64,000 bases of DNA from Pseudomonas sp. RIT-PI-r (GTDB lineage Bacteria > Pseudomonadota > Gammaproteobacteria > Pseudomonadales > Pseudomonadaceae): NCBI RefSeq assembly GCF_001297015.1, contig NZ_LIGE01000036.1, positions 248,001-312,000 of the forward strand, written 5' to 3'. The notes beneath the pieces are model-generated. The model had not been told where the DNA came from and made no database searches. It saw only the letters and a program-made list of their open reading frames with translations. Positions within the stretch are counted from its first letter, which is position 1; every line of letters begins with the position of its first letter. Below, one piece after another: positions 60,325-64,000 of the stretch. The translations under genes were made by a program, and so were the position numbers.

Positions 60325-60752
60325 GCCCCTCACCCTAGCCCTCTCCCAAAGGGAGAGGGGACTGATCGAGGTGTTTGGGAGAGGTACACCGACGTGAAAT
60401 ACCGAGTCGAACTCAGATTCCGAAACAGATCAAAAGCCCCTCACCCTAGCCCTCTCCCAAAGGGAGAGGGGACTGATCGAGGTGTTTGGGAGAGGTACAC
60501 CGACGTGAAATACCGAGTCGAACTCAGATTCCGAAACAGATCAAAAGCCCCTCACCCTAGCCCTCTCCCAAGGGAGAGGGCTAGGATGAGGTGTTTGGGA
60601 GAGGTACACCGACGTGAAATACCGAGTCGAACTCAGATTCTGAAACAGATCAAAAGCCCCTCACCCTAGCCCTCTCCCAGAGGGAGAGGGGACTGATCGA
60701 GGTGTTTGGGAGAGGTACGCCGACGCGCGATACCGCGTTGAACGCAAATCAA
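60325..60752. repeat. Tandem array of 111-nt repeats (about 3.8 copies)
   Basis: Units start with GCCCCTCACCCTAGCCCTCT at 60325, 60436, 60547 and 60656. The spacings are 111, 111 and 109 nt, and the last copy fades out. Each carries the hairpin CCCTCTCCC ... GGGAGAGGG. The first part resembles a dispersed Pseudomonas palindrome; the rest is not coding. Confidence 0.92.
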
Positions 60753-60769
60753 ACGCCGAACACCCCACG

Positions 60770-61086
60770 CTCTTCACCACTCAATAGGCCGAGTGTCAGC
60801 TCGCCTGCTCTTGATCTTGATCCACGGGCGACGTCGGAAGGCTGAGTGGAGGGATTGATCCGGGCGTGGGAGCGCAGCGACCGTTTGGCGAAGCCAAACA
60901 CAGCGAGAGGAGGTGCAGCGCAGCAAACCGTAGGCGCTGCGCCCGGATCGATCCCGCAGCGAAGGAACCCCGAGCCCCAGCGAGCGGGCCGCACGCAGGA
61001 GCAAGCCTTTTGGGTTACCTTTTCGGCGTTTGGAAAAGGTGACCCGCCGTAAGGGCGGAACCCTAAGCAGCCGTTACCGCAGCAAT
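60770..61086. repeat. Dispersed Pseudomonas intergenic repeat, no gene
   Basis: About 300 nt with no gene. It carries GGAAAAGGTGACCCGCCGTA and similar segments that I recall as recurring in Pseudomonas intergenic regions. A 68-codon open frame (60846-61052) lies within, but its composition is that of the repeat. Confidence 0.45.
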
Positions 61087-61095
61087 GGATATACA

Positions 61096-61131
61096 CCCAA
61101 ACCCAAACCCAAAACCCAAAACCCAAAACCC
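61096..61131 (-). repeat. Telomere-like G-tract repeat (six GGG runs)
   Basis: On the minus strand six GGG runs are separated by loops TTTT, TTTT, TTTT, TTT and TTT. It begins 8 nt after the AI-2E transporter stop codon and would be in its 3' untranslated RNA. It matches the pattern of a stable G-quadruplex. Confidence 0.9.
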
Positions 61132-61138
61132 AAAACAG

Positions 61139-62191
61139 CTACCGCCGATCCTCAACCCGAGACTGACTCTTACTCCAATCCGTCAACAAACTGTAAGCCA
61201 CCGCCAACAACGTAGGCCCGATAAACAACCCGATAAACCCAAACGCAATCAACCCGCCAAACACCCCAAGCAACACAATCACCAACGGCAAATTGCCGCC
61301 TCGGCTGATCAGATACGGCTTGAGCACGTTGTCCACGCCACTGATGATGAACGTTCCCCAGATCCCGAGAAACACCGCCATCCCGTACTCACCCTTCCAC
61401 GCCAGCCAAGCCGTCGCCGGCACCCACACCAACGGCGGCCCCATCGGAATCAGACTCAGCAAAAACGTCACAATCCCGAGCACCAGAGCCCCGGGAACGC
61501 CGGCAATCAAAAACCCGATCAACGCCAGAATCGCCTGCGCCGCCGCCGTCCCGATTACGCCGTTGACCACCCGCTGCACCGTACCGGCGACCAGTTCGAT
61601 GTAATAGCCGGCGCGATCACCGATCAGGCGCTCCAGCAGACTGTGCACAAACGCCGCCAGTCGCGGGCCGTCGCGGTAGAAAAAGAACACAAAGACAATG
61701 CTCAGCGTCAGCTCGAGAATGCCGCCGCCAATCTGCGCACTGCGCGCCAGCAACCAATTGCCGACCTGACCCAGATACGGCTTGATCGACACCATCAATG
61801 CCGCGCCCTGCTGATCGATGCTGTTCCAGAGGCCGACGAGCCGTTCACCCACAAACGGCACAGTAGCCAGCCATACCGGCGCCTCCGGCAAACCGTCGAC
61901 CTGCACGTCCTTGATGAACGCCGTGGCATCGCGCACATGATCGGCCAGGTTGAACCCCAGCCAGACCAGCGGCGCCGCCACCAGCAACATCCAGCCGAGG
62001 GTCAAAATCGCCGCAGCCAAAGCCTCGCGTCCCTTGAGCAAACGGGTCAGCAGGCGCATCAGTGGCCAACTGGCGAACGCCAGCACCGCGCCCCAGAACA
62101 GCGCCGACCAGAACGGCGCCATCACCCAGAAGCTGGCACCAAACAACACCAGCAGCAGGATCTGCACCAGCAGGCGATCGTTATTGAGCAT
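61139..62191 (-). CDS. AI-2E family transporter (YdiK type)
   Basis: A 350-residue membrane protein of the AI-2 exporter/UPF0118 family, with about eight helices and the conserved GVIGTAAAQAILALIGFLIAG and LLSLIPMGPPLVWVP segments. The substrate is not known; members export AI-2 or ions. The start at 62191 is ATG. The 3' end abuts the G-tract repeat. Confidence 0.9.
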   Translation of the reverse strand: MLNNDRLLVQILLLVLFGASFWVMAPFWSALFWGAVLAFASWPLMRLLTRLLKGREALAAAILTLGWMLLVAAPLVWLGFNLADHVRDATAFIKDVQVDGLPEAPVWLATVPFVGERLVGLWNSIDQQGAALMVSIKPYLGQVGNWLLARSAQIGGGILELTLSIVFVFFFYRDGPRLAAFVHSLLERLIGDRAGYYIELVAGTVQRVVNGVIGTAAAQAILALIGFLIAGVPGALVLGIVTFLLSLIPMGPPLVWVPATAWLAWKGEYGMAVFLGIWGTFIISGVDNVLKPYLISRGGNLPLVIVLLGVFGGLIAFGFIGLFIGPTLLAVAYSLLTDWSKSQSRVEDRR

Positions 62192-62260
62192 GTAAGGTCT
62201 CGAAAAAGTCAGTCAGGCCAAGAGTAGGCGAACACGCCGTGCGTGCTCGCTCGCCACAGC

Positions 62261-63079
62261 TTATCGCAACAGGTCGATGCGCAGGCCTTTACCCTCGACA
62301 GTGCCGGTTTCCATCCGCGCAGCGCGCACGCCCTGATTGATCAGGGCCTGACGCCAGGCCTCGGCCTTGGGCCCGGATACCGTGACGCGCAATGTCGTGT
62401 CGAGGTTCAGGCCACGGGAGATCAGGCGCAGCCAGGTGTCATCCGGATCATCGACTCGATCGGGGAAATCCAGTTCGCCGGTGCTTTTGAGTTGACGCAA
62501 CAGGGTCGCCGAGGTCGGCAGCAACTCGCCCAGCGGCGCAATTGCTTCGAACTGTTCAACATGCAGATAGGCTTTGCGATTGCCGCGAGTGATGCTGTAC
62601 AGCGCCACCAGCGTGTTGTCTCGCGGCGCTGCCAGTCGCAACAGCAGATACGCTTGCTGCTCGTCAGCACCGTACAACTTGGAGTTGCCGAATACCTCGT
62701 TGGCCCACAGGCTGCTTTCACCACAATCACGGGCCTGGCACCAGAACAGCAACTCGGCGTCCTGCTCCTGCAAGGCTTCGCGGGCAGCGGTAAAGGCTTC
62801 GGTGGCGGAATGTTCGGGCGGTAACTCGTAGGTCACCGAAGTGATTTGGCCACGGGCGGTGACCTGGCCGTCGAAACGTAACTGGCCGCTGATCTTGCGG
62901 ATAGAGCCCAACGGATAGATGCGCTCCAGCTCGGCCGGCGGGCGATAGTCGACGATTTGCGCATCGGCCAGCCGTGGCACGATCTGCAGATCGTGACTGC
63001 CCGGCACGTCGGCAGCGAAAGAAACGGAACTGAAACAGCACAGTGCCAACAGACTGAGTGACCGCATAGTCAGGCTCAT
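62261..63079 (-). CDS. DUF4892 domain protein, secreted
   Basis: A 272-residue protein with a signal peptide (MRSLSLLALCCFSSVSFA, then ADVPG). It matches DUF4892 proteins as I remember them (GSHDLQIVPRLADAQIVDY, WCQARDCGESSLWANEVFG). Unknown function, probably periplasmic. The start could be the ATG at 63079 or 63067; neither has a clear ribosome site. Confidence 0.75.
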   Translation of the reverse strand: MSLTMRSLSLLALCCFSSVSFAADVPGSHDLQIVPRLADAQIVDYRPPAELERIYPLGSIRKISGQLRFDGQVTARGQITSVTYELPPEHSATEAFTAAREALQEQDAELLFWCQARDCGESSLWANEVFGNSKLYGADEQQAYLLLRLAAPRDNTLVALYSITRGNRKAYLHVEQFEAIAPLGELLPTSATLLRQLKSTGELDFPDRVDDPDDTWLRLISRGLNLDTTLRVTVSGPKAEAWRQALINQGVRAARMETGTVEGKGLRIDLLR

Positions 63080-63182
63080 CGGATCGGAGTGACTGTGTGA
63101 TTCGGGGTCGCAGCGGTATAAAGATCCATCGTGGTTGTCTCCCATTTCAACCCGCCCAGCCTCGACAGTTGCCCACGGCAAG

Positions 63183-64000
63183 TCAAGGAATGGCGAAGAA
63201 CCGATTGAAACAGTCTGCGACAAGACCCGCGCCTGGCTCGTCGTTCAAGTGCAGATGGTGCCCGCCCGGCAGCTGTTCCTGGCTAAAGGGTAGCCGCTCC
63301 AGCAGTTCGGAGTGTTTGGCCAGCATGCCATCAGCGGCAACCACCAAATGCGCCGGGCAACTGACGCGCAGGGCGAAAGCCATTGCCTGCTCCTGGGTCA
63401 GGCGCAGCGGCGACGGCAAAGTCAGGCGATTATCCGTGCGCCAGGTGTAGCCGCCCGGCACCGGCATCAATCCGCGCTGCGCCAACAGTTCAGCCGCCTC
63501 ACGACTGACCGCGACCAGCCCCTTCATGCGCGCTTCGATGGCGCGGTCGAGGGTGTTGTAGACCGGTTTGCGTTTCTCGCGCAGATCCAGTTGCGCCTGT
63601 AGGGCCATGCCCATGCGCTCGGCTGCGTTTTCGCCTTTGTCTGTAGGAGGAATGACGCCGTCGATCAACGCCAGATGGCTGATACGCTCCGGCAACGATC
63701 CCGCCAATACCATGGAAACGATGGCCCCCATCGAATGCCCGAGCAGGCCGAAACGCTTCCAGCCCAGTTGTTCGGCGACTTGCAGCACGTCATGGGCGTA
63801 GTCCCACAGCGCATAACCGGCGCCGTTCGGTCGATGCCCGGAATGCCCATGCCCGGCCATATCCAGGGCAATGATGCGTAAGCCTTTGAGCTTCGGCGCC
63901 AGCCGCGCGAAGCTGTTGGCGTTGTCGAGCCAGCCGTGCAGCGCAATGATCGGCAAACCGTCCTCGGGACCGAACAAATGCGCCGCCAGCTCGATATGCG
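63183..64000 (-). CDS. Alpha/beta hydrolase (5' end outside the window)
   Basis: A hydrolase running off the right edge. Catalytic Ser in LLGHSMGAIVS, Asp in VVAADGML, His in PGGHHLHL, with IIALHGWLDNANSF for the oxyanion region. The first in-window residues read HIELAAHLFGPEDG, so the true N-terminus is beyond the window. It follows the DUF4892 gene on the same strand with a gap of 103 nt. The substrate is unknown. Confidence 0.88.
   Translation of the reverse strand, partial: HIELAAHLFGPEDGLPIIALHGWLDNANSFARLAPKLKGLRIIALDMAGHGHSGHRPNGAGYALWDYAHDVLQVAEQLGWKRFGLLGHSMGAIVSMVLAGSLPERISHLALIDGVIPPTDKGENAAERMGMALQAQLDLREKRKPVYNTLDRAIEARMKGLVAVSREAAELLAQRGLMPVPGGYTWRTDNRLTLPSPLRLTQEQAMAFALRVSCPAHLVVAADGMLAKHSELLERLPFSQEQLPGGHHLHLNDEPGAGLVADCFNRFFAIP

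Noticed and set aside
60325..60752. CRISPR array
   Set aside because: The 111-nt units are contiguous and almost identical throughout, without variable spacers. No cas genes are present.
60846..61052. 68-codon open frame in the dispersed repeat
   Set aside because: It lies in repeat DNA, has no convincing ribosome site, and its composition reflects the repeat.

Overview
The window looks like chromosome of a fluorescent Pseudomonas, probably of the P. fluorescens/P. koreensis type. I infer this from GC-rich coding sequence, gene order that I recall from P. aeruginosa PAO1 (PA2957-PA2985 and PA2811-PA2820), and three families of Pseudomonas-type REP palindromes in the intergenic gaps. Nearly everything is core genome. 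I see no prophage, insertion sequence or CRISPR array.

Layout. 1-3.3 kb: end of an oxidative L-arabinose/D-galactose cluster (AraF binding protein, sugar dehydrogenase, lactonase, FadR-type regulator) with a shared candidate operator. 3.4-6.5 kb: DUF1285 protein, lipoprotein, MoaA, TetR regulator. 6.7-6.8 kb: an sRNA that I read as RgsA. 7-17 kb: leftward cell-envelope and fatty-acid superoperon (tatD, pilZ, holB, tmk, mltG, pabC, fabF, acpP, fabG, fabD, plsX, rpmF, yceD). 17-24.5 kb: yceF, sppA, a HAD phosphatase, rluC and, divergently, rne with a leader of about 640 nt. 24.6-29 kb: a two-subunit molybdenum hydroxylase with XdhC and MocA helpers, in one overlapping operon. 29-36 kb: murB, PTPase, kdsB, Trm112-like protein, lpxK, exbD, exbB and comEC. 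36-43.3 kb: DUF2062 protein, ABC-2 exporter, GST, transglutaminase-like protein, FadE and a small partner. 43.4-48.5 kb: LysR regulator divergent from an AlaX / 2OG-Fe(II) oxygenase / LysE exporter unit, then a secreted M20 dipeptidase. 48.6-49.3 kb: three tRNA-Glu/tRNA-Gly pairs, one with a decayed tRNA-Glu. 49.6-57.1 kb: anchored membrane protein, chemoreceptor, MocR regulator, SDR, MDR reductase, pyrF. 57.3-60.3 kb: two-component system and a six-EF-hand protein. 60.3-61.1 kb: repeats only. 61.1-64 kb: AI-2E transporter, DUF4892 protein, partial alpha/beta hydrolase.

The best candidate for an undescribed system is the AlaX-oxygenase-LysE unit at 44.4-46.6 kb. One enzyme could modify an amino acid, one could remove it from mischarged tRNA, and one could export it, all under a divergent LysR regulator. 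Other notable points are the degenerate tRNA-Glu, a G-quadruplex-like telomeric repeat just after the AI-2E transporter gene, an apparently leaderless yceD promoter, REP elements that supply stop codons, and a shared operator-like motif in the arabinose cluster. Many genes in the dense operons start with GTG or TTG.
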